A program made the translations under genes and the position numbers. From NCBI RefSeq assembly GCF_013408555.1, contig NZ_JACBZN010000001.1, positions 186,001 through 250,000 of the forward strand: a stretch of 64,000 nt of DNA. Reading direction: 5' to 3'. Each line of letters opens with the position of its first letter. Position 1 is the stretch's first letter. Under the pieces are notes generated by a model. It did not search any database, was not told the origin of the DNA, and saw nothing but the letters and a program-made list of their open reading frames with translations. Shown piece after piece: positions 41,313 through 50,900 of the stretch. The DNA is from Aeromicrobium tamlense (GTDB lineage: Bacteria > Actinomycetota > Actinomycetes > Propionibacteriales > Nocardioidaceae).

Positions 41313-43397
41313 TCATAACTCTCCGTTCTGGCCCGGCCGCGCAGGGTTCCGTTCCTTCCTCCAGCGTCGACAGCCACGCACCAGCCGTGCAAACGAAACG
41401 ACCTCGTGACGCAATAGCGCCCGGATTGGAACGCCCTGCTGAACGCGACGGAACAGCAAACCGGCGGCATCAACCAAACCAGTCGCATGTGATCCCACCA
41501 TGGGTGTCGGAGGCACGCTGTCCTTTCCTGGCTGCCACGATGCGTAGACGAAGAGCCCGAGCGCTCGAAGGGAGAGCGCGGCCTCAATTCGAGGCGCAGA
41601 CTCCTCGAGCCCGAAGCCATGTGCGAGGTCGTGTCGGAGGTTGCGTCCTACGGGTGAAACGAAGTAGGTCAGGAGGAAGCGTTTCCAATCCTCATCCAGG
41701 CCGTGCTTCTCCAGTAGATCTGTCAGGGCTGCGATCCCGACGTACACGCCTGGAGCGCTTTGCCGACTAGTCACGTAGGCCGCCTCGTCGAGGGCAACGG
41801 CCAGGTGTCGAGCCCCGGCCTCCACCCGAAGCGCGGAGGTCATTAGGGCACCCTCGTAGTCGCCCGCCCAGAAGCGATGAAGCGCCCTCGCCAAGGCGCC
41901 TGCTAGATCGAAGTCACCGTCCCCGTTGTGAGCGAGATGAAGCGTCAACTCCGTGACGTCGGGGACGCCGTGACTCCTCGAGATCGTTTCCAGACCCTCG
42001 GCAAGGATGAGGCCGTTGAACTGGATCGCGAACATCTCGTGGCGTGCGAGTTCGTGATCGCGTCGGTCCTCTTCGCTCGCGGCAGTCCAGCGCGGCAAGC
42101 CGTCCCGCCCGTACACAACCGTGGGCATACCGAGTTGGCTCACCAGCGCCTTGCTCGCGAGATTTTCAGCGCCTTCGCGGTTGGCCTTCGCGCTGCCGGC
42201 TGGCGAGCCCGTCTTTAGCCATGAAGTCAGCGCATCCTGCCAACTGGCACCTTCACTAGAGCGAACAATCTCCGCCGCAATCACCTCCATTTGGAGGGCG
42301 GTTTCCGTGGAGAAGGTCTGGAATCCGAGGTCCTCTCGAGAGACTCTCTGCATCTCACGGATCGCTTCGTCATGAAGGTCGCGGAGGTTGTGATCCCGCG
42401 CCAAGGAGGCGGCTCTCTCGAGGTGAATCATGCGGACTTGCGCCTGCGAGTGGGCGGCAGCAATCTCAAGTCGGACCTGGACCCTCAGTCGGTTCAGTTC
42501 TCGAGCTCGTCCGGGCACAAGAAGGATCAGTTGCCCGACTAGGCCGTCAACGACATCGTCGCGATCACGGTGTCGGGAAATCGCGGTCTCAATGAGGTCT
42601 TTCAGTACATCGGCTTGCGAGGTCGTGAGAGTTCGCCGGCTGCGGGTGAGGAGTCGAATGAGCAGAAGCAGGTCGCCAATGTGCGGTGACGGATCCTCAA
42701 GGACTTCCCGAAGTCGGCGTAGGGCGAGGCTTTGAGAATCCTCGATGAGATGAGAGAACTCGGGCGTCTTCGCGATGACGTGCCGAAGCGACAGCGCTCG
42801 GCCCATCGCCACGTTTCGGCTGTGTCCGTTCCACTGGAACTGCCGCTCTTCATCTTCCTCGCCGACAGGCACGTTGTAGTGATCGATCCTCGCCACCTCC
42901 ATGTAGTAGGAGAGCGCAGTTGAGGCGTGCCGCGGAGCATCCTTCCCACCTCGTTTGAACAGCAGGTCGTGGAAGTGAGCGCGCGCCGCTGGATGCTCGA
43001 CCTCGTCAGCGATCTTGCTCCAAACCTCTACGTCGCTTGCTGGTACGCCCTTGATCGACCACTTGCGGCCATCGTGCAGCCCCTTCGGGACTAGATCTAC
43101 GTCGGTTCGGCCGTGCAGATGCGCGTCCAGGAAAAAGTTCAGGCTGCGGCGCAGTGGAACTAGCAGGGGGTCATTGTGATCGAACCCCTGCTCGTGGAGC
43201 AGATTGGTTAGGCGTGCGGCGATGCGGTGCCAAGTGCCCCCTACGAGAAAGGCGAGGTCGGCGGACTGGATCAGGTCTCCCCAAGTGGCAGTGCGGGTTT
43301 CGCGCTCGTTCTCGTCGTAGTCGGATCCGGCGACCAATTCGTCCTCTAGATCTGCGGTGCCCTGGTCACCAGACACCGCGTCGGTCTCGTCCTCCAT
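41313..43397 (-). CDS. Large DUF4209-like protein with HEPN-type motif
   Basis: A 694-residue, mostly helical protein with no signal peptide or membrane segment. The C-terminal part contains VGRNLRHDLAHGFG at about residues 583-595, which matches the DUF4209 consensus and the HEPN signature R-x4-H (Arg588, His593). HEPN proteins with this motif are often metal-independent RNases in defence or stress systems. The first 560 residues are not recognised. The start follows the acidic N-terminus MEDETDAVSGDQG. It lies 16 bp from the GNAT gene in an accessory island. Function is unknown; a defence role is inference. Confidence 0.7.
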   Translation of the reverse strand: MEDETDAVSGDQGTADLEDELVAGSDYDENERETRTATWGDLIQSADLAFLVGGTWHRIAARLTNLLHEQGFDHNDPLLVPLRRSLNFFLDAHLHGRTDVDLVPKGLHDGRKWSIKGVPASDVEVWSKIADEVEHPAARAHFHDLLFKRGGKDAPRHASTALSYYMEVARIDHYNVPVGEEDEERQFQWNGHSRNVAMGRALSLRHVIAKTPEFSHLIEDSQSLALRRLREVLEDPSPHIGDLLLLIRLLTRSRRTLTTSQADVLKDLIETAISRHRDRDDVVDGLVGQLILLVPGRARELNRLRVQVRLEIAAAHSQAQVRMIHLERAASLARDHNLRDLHDEAIREMQRVSREDLGFQTFSTETALQMEVIAAEIVRSSEGASWQDALTSWLKTGSPAGSAKANREGAENLASKALVSQLGMPTVVYGRDGLPRWTAASEEDRRDHELARHEMFAIQFNGLILAEGLETISRSHGVPDVTELTLHLAHNGDGDFDLAGALARALHRFWAGDYEGALMTSALRVEAGARHLAVALDEAAYVTSRQSAPGVYVGIAALTDLLEKHGLDEDWKRFLLTYFVSPVGRNLRHDLAHGFGLEESAPRIEAALSLRALGLFVYASWQPGKDSVPPTPMVGSHATGLVDAAGLLFRRVQQGVPIRALLRHEVVSFARLVRGCRRWRKERNPARPGQNGEL

Positions 43398-43676
43398 CGA
43401 GTTCCCCTATCCATCGCATCAAGGCAGACCGTAGCGACACGCTCCGACGGCCGTACCCGGTCCTGTATAACGATCTGATCACGCAAGACGCCTCTGATGT
43501 CTGCTGAATCGCGTCCATGAGTCACGTAAGAGCCGGGCCGGCTGCGCCAGGGCCGGGCGCCGAGAACGGTCAACTTATGACTCCTGGAAAGAACGTCGCG
43601 ACCTTCCTCGACGATGTCGTCGCTCGGCTCGCGGCCGTCACCGACTGTGTCGGGACGGCTGCGTAGGGTCTCCGGC

Positions 43677-44069
43677 ATGGCAACAAAGCAGCAGCAAGTC
43701 GCGGAGATCGTCGAGGGCACGGCAGTCGGACTCGCCGCGCTCGGCGTGACCCACGTGTCGTCGTGGAAGCTCGACCTAGAGTTCGCGTTCTCGCATGCAT
43801 GGCGGCGGTGGGCCTTCCGCGGCGACTACCCGTCAATCAACCGTGCGGCGAAGCCGGACAACGAGTTTTGGATCGGTGTCACGCGCTCCGAGCGCCGGAA
43901 GGGCGCAGCCGTGATCTGGCGTCATGACAGCGGTGAGTACGAGATCGTTCTCGGCAACGGCGGCTGGACGCCGGAAGAGGCGGTGCGCCTCATAGGCGAC
44001 CGTCCGCTCGACGACTGGATCGCGCTCGCGAGCCCATTCAAGGAGCACCTCGAGCGCAAAGACGTGTGA
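43677..44069 (+). CDS. Small hypothetical protein of the island
   Basis: A 130-residue protein from the ATG at 43677, which lies 7 bp after a TAGGGT that could be a -10 box, so the mRNA may be nearly leaderless. It has an alpha/beta look with SSWKLDLEFAFSHAWRRWAFRGDYPS, EFWIGVTRSERRKGAAVIWRH and a C-terminal helix. No family is recognised. A good terminator follows. The 280 bp before it, back to the DUF4209 gene, contain no gene. Confidence 0.6.
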   Translation: MATKQQQVAEIVEGTAVGLAALGVTHVSSWKLDLEFAFSHAWRRWAFRGDYPSINRAAKPDNEFWIGVTRSERRKGAAVIWRHDSGEYEIVLGNGGWTPEEAVRLIGDRPLDDWIALASPFKEHLERKDV

Positions 44070-44075
44070 ACGACG

Positions 44076-44123
44076 GAAGCCCCGCCCCTTCTCGGCGTGG
44101 CACCGGAAAGGGCGGGGGCTTCG
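44076..44123 (+). terminator. Terminator in the island
   Basis: GAAGCCCCGCCCCTT pairs with AAGGGCGGGGGCTTC around a loop of about 18 bases with one bulge on each side; CGTTTG follows. It starts 7 bp after the 130-residue gene. Confidence 0.65.
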
Positions 44124-44295
44124 TTTGTGCGGTCTTCGATGCGTCTACGGACGAGGCCACCACCAGCCGTTGTATGTCGTCGATCTCCATAGACGTACCT
44201 GGACCTACGAGGTCTTAGGTGGCCCATGACTCGAGCAGTGGCCTAGGTGGGTCATTGCGCCGCTTAGGCGCATCCATGAACAGGTTCGGGTGCTA

Positions 44296-44670
44296 CTAAG
44301 CGATACTCCCGTCCACCCTCAGGTCAAATGACTCCTCGAGAAGAGCCATACGAAGTTCCAGAGCGAGCACCCGGCTCGCCATCCCAGTAGAGAATTCGCC
44401 CGCAGCTTTACGCATGGTCATGGCATCGGTCGACGGATCCGATAGCGCTTCGATCAGTGCTTCACACTTACGAGCGGATTCCTCGATCTCTGCCTGCACA
44501 CGCTGCTGGAATGCAGTGGGTTCAGCAACTGCTCCCTCCGACATCGCCTTGAGTTGAGCATGTGCCCGTTCGTGAGCGCTACGACGACTCGGCACCCAGG
44601 AGGCAATCGCAGCATCGACGATGCGTTGGTGAAGTGTTTTGCTGAGCCTCTGGACTCCCGTACCGGACAT
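44296..44670 (-). CDS. Small helical hypothetical protein
   Basis: A 124-residue, almost entirely helical protein with heptad-like stretches (QRVQAEIEESARKCEALIEAL; SRVLALELRMALLEESF) that could form coiled coils. It contains no recognised domain. The ATG at 44670 follows AGGATCC weakly. Nothing seen links it to a neighbour; the 226 bp on its 3' side and 231 bp on its 5' side lack genes. Confidence 0.5.
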   Translation of the reverse strand: MSGTGVQRLSKTLHQRIVDAAIASWVPSRRSAHERAHAQLKAMSEGAVAEPTAFQQRVQAEIEESARKCEALIEALSDPSTDAMTMRKAAGEFSTGMASRVLALELRMALLEESFDLRVDGSIA

Positions 44671-44901
44671 GAACCGGATCCTATGGCGATGGGCTGATGG
44701 TCCGTCTGCGTTTCACTCGGTTTGGCGGCGGTAAACGAGAATCGGACCAGAGCGCTACTCCGCGACTAGCCGTGCTCGCATCGTTCAACCTCCGGCTAAA
44801 AGAAGTGCGCCACTTCAACGCCGCGTCCCTCCGCCGCGAGTCGCGAGCGCCCTCGCCTGGTACGCAACCGTCAACGATGGTCTCTGGGCCGGCTGCGTTG
44901 A

Positions 44902-45681
44902 CTATCGGGACGTGAATGGACCTATGTAGTCCGGGTTGACTTCCGCCAACTCCGCCAGCATCCGTTCGAGCCCCCAGTAGGGATCGAGGATCGGTCTCTT
45001 TGCCCACCCCGGATCAGCGTCTATCTCCGCGATGTCAGCTCGAAGCGATTCGTGGTCGGCCTCCGGCGCGAGGAGAGCCATCCACCTCTTCGGATTCCCG
45101 AGATGGTAATCGCCAACCATGCGCCACTCTCGTTCCCACCAGAACTCCTTATTGAGTCCTGGGCCGTTGGTCGGGCCCATCGTTTCAAAGTACGGGGCAA
45201 TCCTGAGGAAAGGCTCATTCGCGAGGAGAGTGGGCCGGAGCTCTCCATCGACCGTTGCCCGCGCACATGCTTGCTCAACTAGATCGTTCATGTAGGACAG
45301 CGGCCATGTGCGTCCGTACTTGGTCATGTCGGTGTACCAGACCGGATTCGCCCCCGCGACGCGTGCGGCAACCTTGGTCGTGGCGAGCCCGTAGGGAGCG
45401 AACTGCACCTGTCGACCCTCGATTTGCTCGAGCATCATCCAGACGTGTTCCAGCGGAGTCTCAGTTAGACACACAACTCGCTGGGTGACACCCGTTCCTT
45501 CAAGCACGGGTTCGAGCTCCCGCGCGGGACCAAGTGGATTTCCGGCTGTGATCTGTCCGGCCGCAAGGATTGAAATCAGGTTCTCCCGCGCCGAGTGTCC
45601 CGGCCCGCCGTCGCGCGATAGGTGAACCAAGAACGTGGAGAGGTCCGTGCGTCGGTGGAGAAGGTCTTGGATCTTCACCAT
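44902..45681 (-). CDS. AbiGi-like protein (abortive infection family)
   Basis: A 259-residue protein from the ATG at 45681; an open extension to 45789 is less convincing. The pattern FLVHLSRD, ARENLISILAAGQI, QRVVCLTETPLEHVWMM, VQFAPYGLATTKVAARVAGANPVWY and EFWWEREWRM fits proteins annotated as the AbiGi antitoxin family. In Lactococcus, AbiGi is the antitoxin of the AbiG type IV system and its partner toxin is AbiGii, a nucleotidyltransferase. No nucleotidyltransferase gene is seen next to it, so it is a solitary copy or has another role. Confidence 0.6.
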   Translation of the reverse strand: MVKIQDLLHRRTDLSTFLVHLSRDGGPGHSARENLISILAAGQITAGNPLGPARELEPVLEGTGVTQRVVCLTETPLEHVWMMLEQIEGRQVQFAPYGLATTKVAARVAGANPVWYTDMTKYGRTWPLSYMNDLVEQACARATVDGELRPTLLANEPFLRIAPYFETMGPTNGPGLNKEFWWEREWRMVGDYHLGNPKRWMALLAPEADHESLRADIAEIDADPGWAKRPILDPYWGLERMLAELAEVNPDYIGPFTSR

Positions 45682-45978
45682 GGCCCATATCCTGTCGAGA
45701 TCCGCCACCTTTCGTGTGCGTTTCAGTTGAAATGACCGCTGGCGGCAAGCTCGACTCGCCTGCGGCCGCTCCACACCGACCCGGCACATGTCGGCGGGGG
45801 CCTTTGAACGGCAGAAAATGCAGCAGGACGTGCGACCCGGCAGTGGGCTCGCCGATGAACCACCGTGGAGCTTGCTTCATGCGCTGGTCACCAGTCGAGG
45901 ACGAAATCGAACGAGCGCGAGCTTAAGCTGGACAAAGTGCGTCATACCGCCGCGAGTCGGGGGATTCTGCGGCCTGGG

Positions 45979-46398
45979 TCATGTGTCCTTGGCGTCAGGT
46001 TCGAACCAGCGAAGTAATTCAGCTTGCTCGGTCTCAGGCGTGGGCCATGTCGCTGGGACCACCCACGCAACTCGACCGTGGGCGCATACCCGGGACCCCT
46101 CGTACAGTCGAAGCACGTCGGCCTCTTTGATCCCACGCCACTCGGGGTACTCAGCGACGAACAACGGCACGAAAATTGCGCGTGCACTCTCTCCCGGGCG
46201 AATCCCGGTGCGGGAGAAGCCCAGGATCGGGCCCGCTGTCTGAACCCCATCGGCCCATCCGGGCAGGCCCCAGTTCGGCCGATAGGTGAATCGCGTCGAT
46301 GGGGCACGTCCACCAGGCAGAGGGGTCCTGCGACCTCCCGCCGCCGTCGGGACAAAGTCGAGATCGATTCCAATCGCGATCGTGCCAATCGGTTCCAT
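45979..46398 (-). CDS. Small hypothetical beta-rich protein
   Basis: A 139-residue protein from the ATG at 46398; the frame is open to 46491. A TACGAT that could be a -10 box lies about 10 bp before the ATG. The segment IGIDLDFVPTAAGGRRTPLPGG and GESARAIFVPLFVAEYP suggests a small beta barrel such as the last domain of EF-Tu, but this is a weak impression. No partner is evident. The 297 bp between it and the AbiGi-like gene contain no gene. Confidence 0.5.
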   Translation of the reverse strand: MEPIGTIAIGIDLDFVPTAAGGRRTPLPGGRAPSTRFTYRPNWGLPGWADGVQTAGPILGFSRTGIRPGESARAIFVPLFVAEYPEWRGIKEADVLRLYEGSRVCAHGRVAWVVPATWPTPETEQAELLRWFEPDAKDT

Positions 46399-46520
46399 AC
46401 CCGCGATCGTAGGATCGTTGACTCCCTCTCGGACCGTCCCGCCCACATCAATCACAACTGCTCGCGTCATTCCGCCGCTTAGTTCGCACATGTTCCTTTA
46501 GCAGGTGCGACGATTCGGTC

Positions 46521-46874
46521 GTGAGCATCAGCGCGGCGCACGTCGAGCGCTTCTATACCGAAGCGAGTGATCGTGGCGAAGTGTGGACCATTCGAGACGC
46601 CGGAGGGTACCCAGCGCCGGAGGACGCCACTGGGCGACGGGCGATGCCCTTCTGGTCACTTCGCTCTCGAGTCGAGTTGGTCATCAGCTCCGTCGAGGCG
46701 TACGCAGACTTCGAGGCCGTACCAATTCCACTCGACGTCTGGCGTGAACGATGGCTTCCAGGTCTGGGCGAAGACAAGATGCTCGTCGGACTCAACTGGG
46801 CAGGGCCCCGTGCAACCGGGTGGGACCTCTCGCCGACGGACGTCGAAAGCCGCTTCCTGGACCGGAACGTCTAG
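46521..46874 (+). CDS. DUF2750 family protein
   Basis: A 117-residue protein starting at a GTG. The layout HVERFYTEASDRGEVWTIRDAGGYPAP, RRAMPFWSLRSRVELV, IPLDVWRERWLPGL and MLVGLNWAGP fits DUF2750. The family is small, cytosolic and of unknown function, often found beside immunity-like genes. It is divergent from the gene at 45979-46398. Confidence 0.65.
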   Translation: MSISAAHVERFYTEASDRGEVWTIRDAGGYPAPEDATGRRAMPFWSLRSRVELVISSVEAYADFEAVPIPLDVWRERWLPGLGEDKMLVGLNWAGPRATGWDLSPTDVESRFLDRNV

Positions 46875-47015
46875 GGAACCCGGCCCTGCGTCACTTCAAC
46901 GCGAATGAACCAATCGGTTAGACCCCGACGGCGTGCTGACAACGTGCAGCCAGCATTTCTAGAGGTCGCTTCGTTGTGGGGAGATCGATGCCTTCGTCAA
47001 CTCTCTCGGGGCCCT

Positions 47016-47450
47016 TCATGCGTCCCAAACATCCACCCACACGCGGTCGGCCGAAGGGGAGTCCTCCTTTGCCGACAGAACGCGGAGCGTCGATGACTCC
47101 GTGAGGCCTGTCATGACGACCTCATGGTCCGCGTCACCGATCCAGAGCTGGCGTGTAGGGGTGGATATCGAGCCTTCGAATATGACGCTGCGATCTGGGT
47201 CGATCGCGGGCGCGCTTGGCCAGTGGCGAACAATCACCGATGCTTCGGCCCAAGCGAAGTCTCCGTTGAGTGTCTCGACGTCCTGTGCGTGCCTGATCAG
47301 GACCACGACACCCTTGTCGTTCGCCGAGACCCGAGACTCGGGCACGACCTCTGGAATCTCTCCCCCCAGGCTTGGGTCGGAGAGGATCGCGATGCCCAAT
47401 GCCAAGGTCGGGTCACAGCAACGGTGGTCAGAGCTTGCATGTCGCCACAT
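47016..47450 (-). CDS. Small hypothetical protein of the island
   Basis: A 144-residue frame with beta-rich segments (GVVVLIRHAQDVETLNGDFAWAEASVIVRHW; VIFEGSISTPTRQLWIGDADHEVVMTGL). The codon pattern supports coding, but the start is uncertain because the first 20 residues look non-coding and no ribosome-binding site is clear. It resembles the size and style of polymorphic-toxin immunity proteins, but no toxin is seen beside it. Confidence 0.45.
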   Translation of the reverse strand: MWRHASSDHRCCDPTLALGIAILSDPSLGGEIPEVVPESRVSANDKGVVVLIRHAQDVETLNGDFAWAEASVIVRHWPSAPAIDPDRSVIFEGSISTPTRQLWIGDADHEVVMTGLTESSTLRVLSAKEDSPSADRVWVDVWDA

Positions 47451-47956
47451 TAAGAGAAGTGCTAGATGGGGTCGTCCAACACGCAGCGGTCATGGGTCGG
47501 AGCTTGCAAGTCCGCCGCGTGCCGGGTCAGACGAAAGTGCGGGGGAGGTCTCTCGCTGATGCCGGGAGCTGTTGTCGTTGTTCCCCGTGTGCTGCACCGA
47601 CGATCCCATCAGCCGCGTGGGGGTGGAAGCTGTCGGCGCCGCAGCGAACCGTGTGGCGGTCCAGGGCGTGAGCCGCACCAGGCCGGCGCAAGCCCTTGGT
47701 TCCGGTTGCCGGATGACGAGGTCGAGCTAAGGGTCATCCGGTCAAGCGGGTAGCGAAGTCTGGGTGGTCATCGCTATGGCCGAGACGCCCCGCGCGGCTT
47801 TCGGTTACCAGCCGCCGGTCTTGATCGTTGCTAGACGAGACGTGATCTCGATACAGCGTCTCGCTTCGCTCGCCACCACTCGATCACCGGGTTGACCGTT
47901 GTTCAGTAGGTCCCGGGGAACTACCGACGTATCCAGATGACTTCTCGCTCCTAGGC
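47451..47956. other. Non-coding right end of the island with REP-like segment
   Basis: This 506-bp stretch holds no gene that can be supported. At about 47840-47890 it contains GATCTCGATACAGCGTCTCG followed by CTTCGCTCGCCACCACTCGAT, which resembles dispersed intergenic palindromic repeats common in high-GC actinobacteria. The carboxylase gene ends just after it, where core-like composition resumes. Confidence 0.5.
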
Positions 47957-50900
47957 TCACCAGGTGTCGACGAAGCGGTGGGAGCCCTCGCCCTGCCAGT
48001 CGCCGAGGGTGGCGACGATCCAGCGGCGGGTGTCGGCGGGGTCGATGACCTCGTCGAGCTCGAGCTTCATGGCGCCGTTGATCGCCTTGCCGGCCTCGTA
48101 GTGCTGGGCGACCAGCTCCTCGTAGCGCTCGGCGCGGGCCTGCTCGTCCTCGATCGCGGCGAGCTCCTTGGAGAAGCCGAGCCGCACGGCGCCCTCGAGG
48201 CCCATGCCGCCGATCTCGCCCGTCGGCCACGAGATCGTGGCGGTGGTCTCGGCGAAGCCGCCCGCCGCCATCGCCTGCGCGCCGAGCCCGTAGGCCTTGC
48301 GCAGCACGATCGTCGTCATCGGCACGCTGAGGTGCGCGGCGATCACGAACAGGCGGCTGAAGTGGCGGACCGTGGCGGTCTGCTCGCTCTCGGGGCCGAC
48401 CATGAAGCCCGGGGTGTCGCACAGCGAGACCACCGGCAGGCCGTGCGAGTCGCACAGCTGCAGGAAGCGCGCCATCTTGTCGGCCGCGTCGGCGTCGATC
48501 GCGCCGCCCAGGTGCGCCGGGTTGTTCGCGACGAGGCCGTACGGGCGGCCCTCGATCCGGACGAGCGCGGTGATCGCGCCGGTGCCGAACTCGCGGCGCA
48601 GCTCCAGCACGCTGTCGGTGTCGACGAGCGATTCGATGACCGTGCGGATGTCGTAGACCTGCTTGCGGTTCTCGCCGATGACGTGGCGCAGGCGGCGCTG
48701 GTCGGCGGCGGTCCACTCGGGCTGCGCGCCCTGGAAGTAGGAGAGGTAGCGCTGGGCCACGCTGATCGCCTCGGCGTCGTCGGCCACGACGATGTCCACG
48801 ACGCCGTTTGGGCCCTGCACCGACATCGGGCCGATCTGCTCGGGCGTGAAGACGCCCAGGCCGCCGCCCTCGATCATCGCGGGGCCGGCCATGCCGAGGT
48901 TCGCGTCCTCGGTGCCGATGATGACGTCGCAGCAGCCGAGCAGCGCAGCGTTGCCCGCGAAGCAGCGGCCCGTCACGATGCCGACCGTCGGAACGACGCC
49001 GCTGAGCGAGCCCATCGTGGCGAAGGTGCGCACGTTGAGGCCCGCGGCCAGCAGGTCGGCGGTGTCGGTGTCGCCGGGACGACCGCCGCCGCCCTCGGCG
49101 AACAGCACCACCGGCAGCTTCCGATCGCGTGCCAGCTCGAGCAGGCGGTCGGTCTTCTTGTGGTTGAAGTAGCCCTGCGTGCCGGCGAGCACGGTGTAGT
49201 CGTAGGCCAGCACGGCGCAGCGGCTCGACGCCTCGGACGTCGCGCCGTTGATCGTGCCGAGGCCCGTGATGATGCCGTCGGCGGGCGTGTTGGCCATGAG
49301 GTCCTCGAGGCTGCGGCGCTGCCGCTGGGCCGCGACGGTCAGCGCGCCGTACTCGGTGAACGTGCCCTCGTCCACGAGCAGGTCCACCCACTCGCGGGCG
49401 GTGAGGTGCCCGCGGGCGTGCCGCTTCGCGACGGCCTCGGTGCGGGCGTCGTCGCGGGTGCGGGCGATCCGGTCGTGCAGCTCGGCCAGGTCGGGACGGA
49501 CGTGGTCGAGGTCGACGTCCTCGTCCTCGGCATGGTCGTGCTCGATGGAGTCGTCGGGCGCGACGACGGCCACCGTCTGGCCGGCCGCGACCTGGTCGCC
49601 CTCGGCGACGAGGACCTCGGTGACCGTGCCCGCGAAGCCCGCCGTGATCGGGTGCTCCATCTTCATCGACTCGAGCGTCGCCAGCGGGGTGCGCGGGCCG
49701 ACGGTGTCGCCGACCTTCACCGACACCGCCAGGACGGTGCCGTTCATGACCGAGGCCACGGTGCCGGACGCGTCGGCGGAGCGTTCGGACTCGGCACGCT
49801 CGGCGAGCAGGCCGTCGAGCCACGCGGTGGTGACGTCGCCACGGCGGACGACGTCGGAGGTCAGCAGCTCGCGCAGCAGCGACACGTTCGTCCGCACGCC
49901 CTCGACCCGCAGCGCGGCGACGGCCTCGGCGGCGTCGGCGCACGCGGCGGCGTGGTCGCCTTCGGTGACGGTGATGACCTTCGCGAGCAGGGAGTCGAAC
50001 GTGCCGTCGACGACGGCGCCGGGCGCGATGCCCGTGTCGACGCGGACGCCCTCGGGCGCGGTGAACTCGGTGACGGTGCCGGTGGTCGCGACGACCGTGC
50101 CGCCGACGACCTCCTCGGCGTTCACGCGCGACTGGATCGCGACGAGACCGGGGCGCGGGCGGACGTCGCCGGACAGGCCGACCTCGTCCAGGGACTGTCC
50201 GGAGGCGACGAGCAGCTGCGACCTCACGAGGTCGACGCCGGTGACCTTCTCGGTCACGGTGTGCTCGACCTGCAGGCGCGGGTTGACCTCGATGAAGACG
50301 GCGTCGAGCGGGCCGCCGTGGTGCAGCAGCTCGGCGTTGACGAGGAACTCCACCGTGGCCAGGCCGCGGTAGCCGAGGGGAGCGGTGAGGTCCTTGGCCC
50401 ACGCGACCAGGCGCTCGCGGTGGGCGTCGGTGAGCGAGGGGCTCGGCGCGGTCTCGATGACCTTCTGGTGGCGGCGCTGCACCGAGCACTCGCGCTCGCC
50501 GAGCGTGACGACGGCCGAGCCGTCGCCGAGGACCTGGACCTCGATGTGCTTGGCGCTGGGCAGCAGGCGCTCGGCGTAGACGGCCGAGCTGCCGAAGGCG
50601 CGCTCGGCCTCGGAGCGGCAGCGGTCGTAGGCCTCGGCGAGGTCGGCCGGGTCGGTGACGGGACGCATGCCGCGCCCGCCGCCGCCGGAGACGGCCTTGA
50701 TCATGATGCCGCCGGGGTGGCGCTCGAGGAGCGCGGTGACATCGGCGAGGCTCGCGTCCCGGTCCGTGGCGTCGAGGACGGGGACGCCCTGGGCGAGGGC
50801 GTGCTCGCGGGCGCGACCCTTGTCGCCGAAGAGCTCCAGCGTCGACGGCTCGGGACCGACGAACGTCAGACCCGAGGCCTCGCAGGCCCGGGCCAGCTCG

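Noticed and set aside
47840..47890. An insertion sequence end at the right edge of the island
   Set aside because: The segment looks like a dispersed palindromic repeat; no transposase or matching terminal inverted repeat was found.
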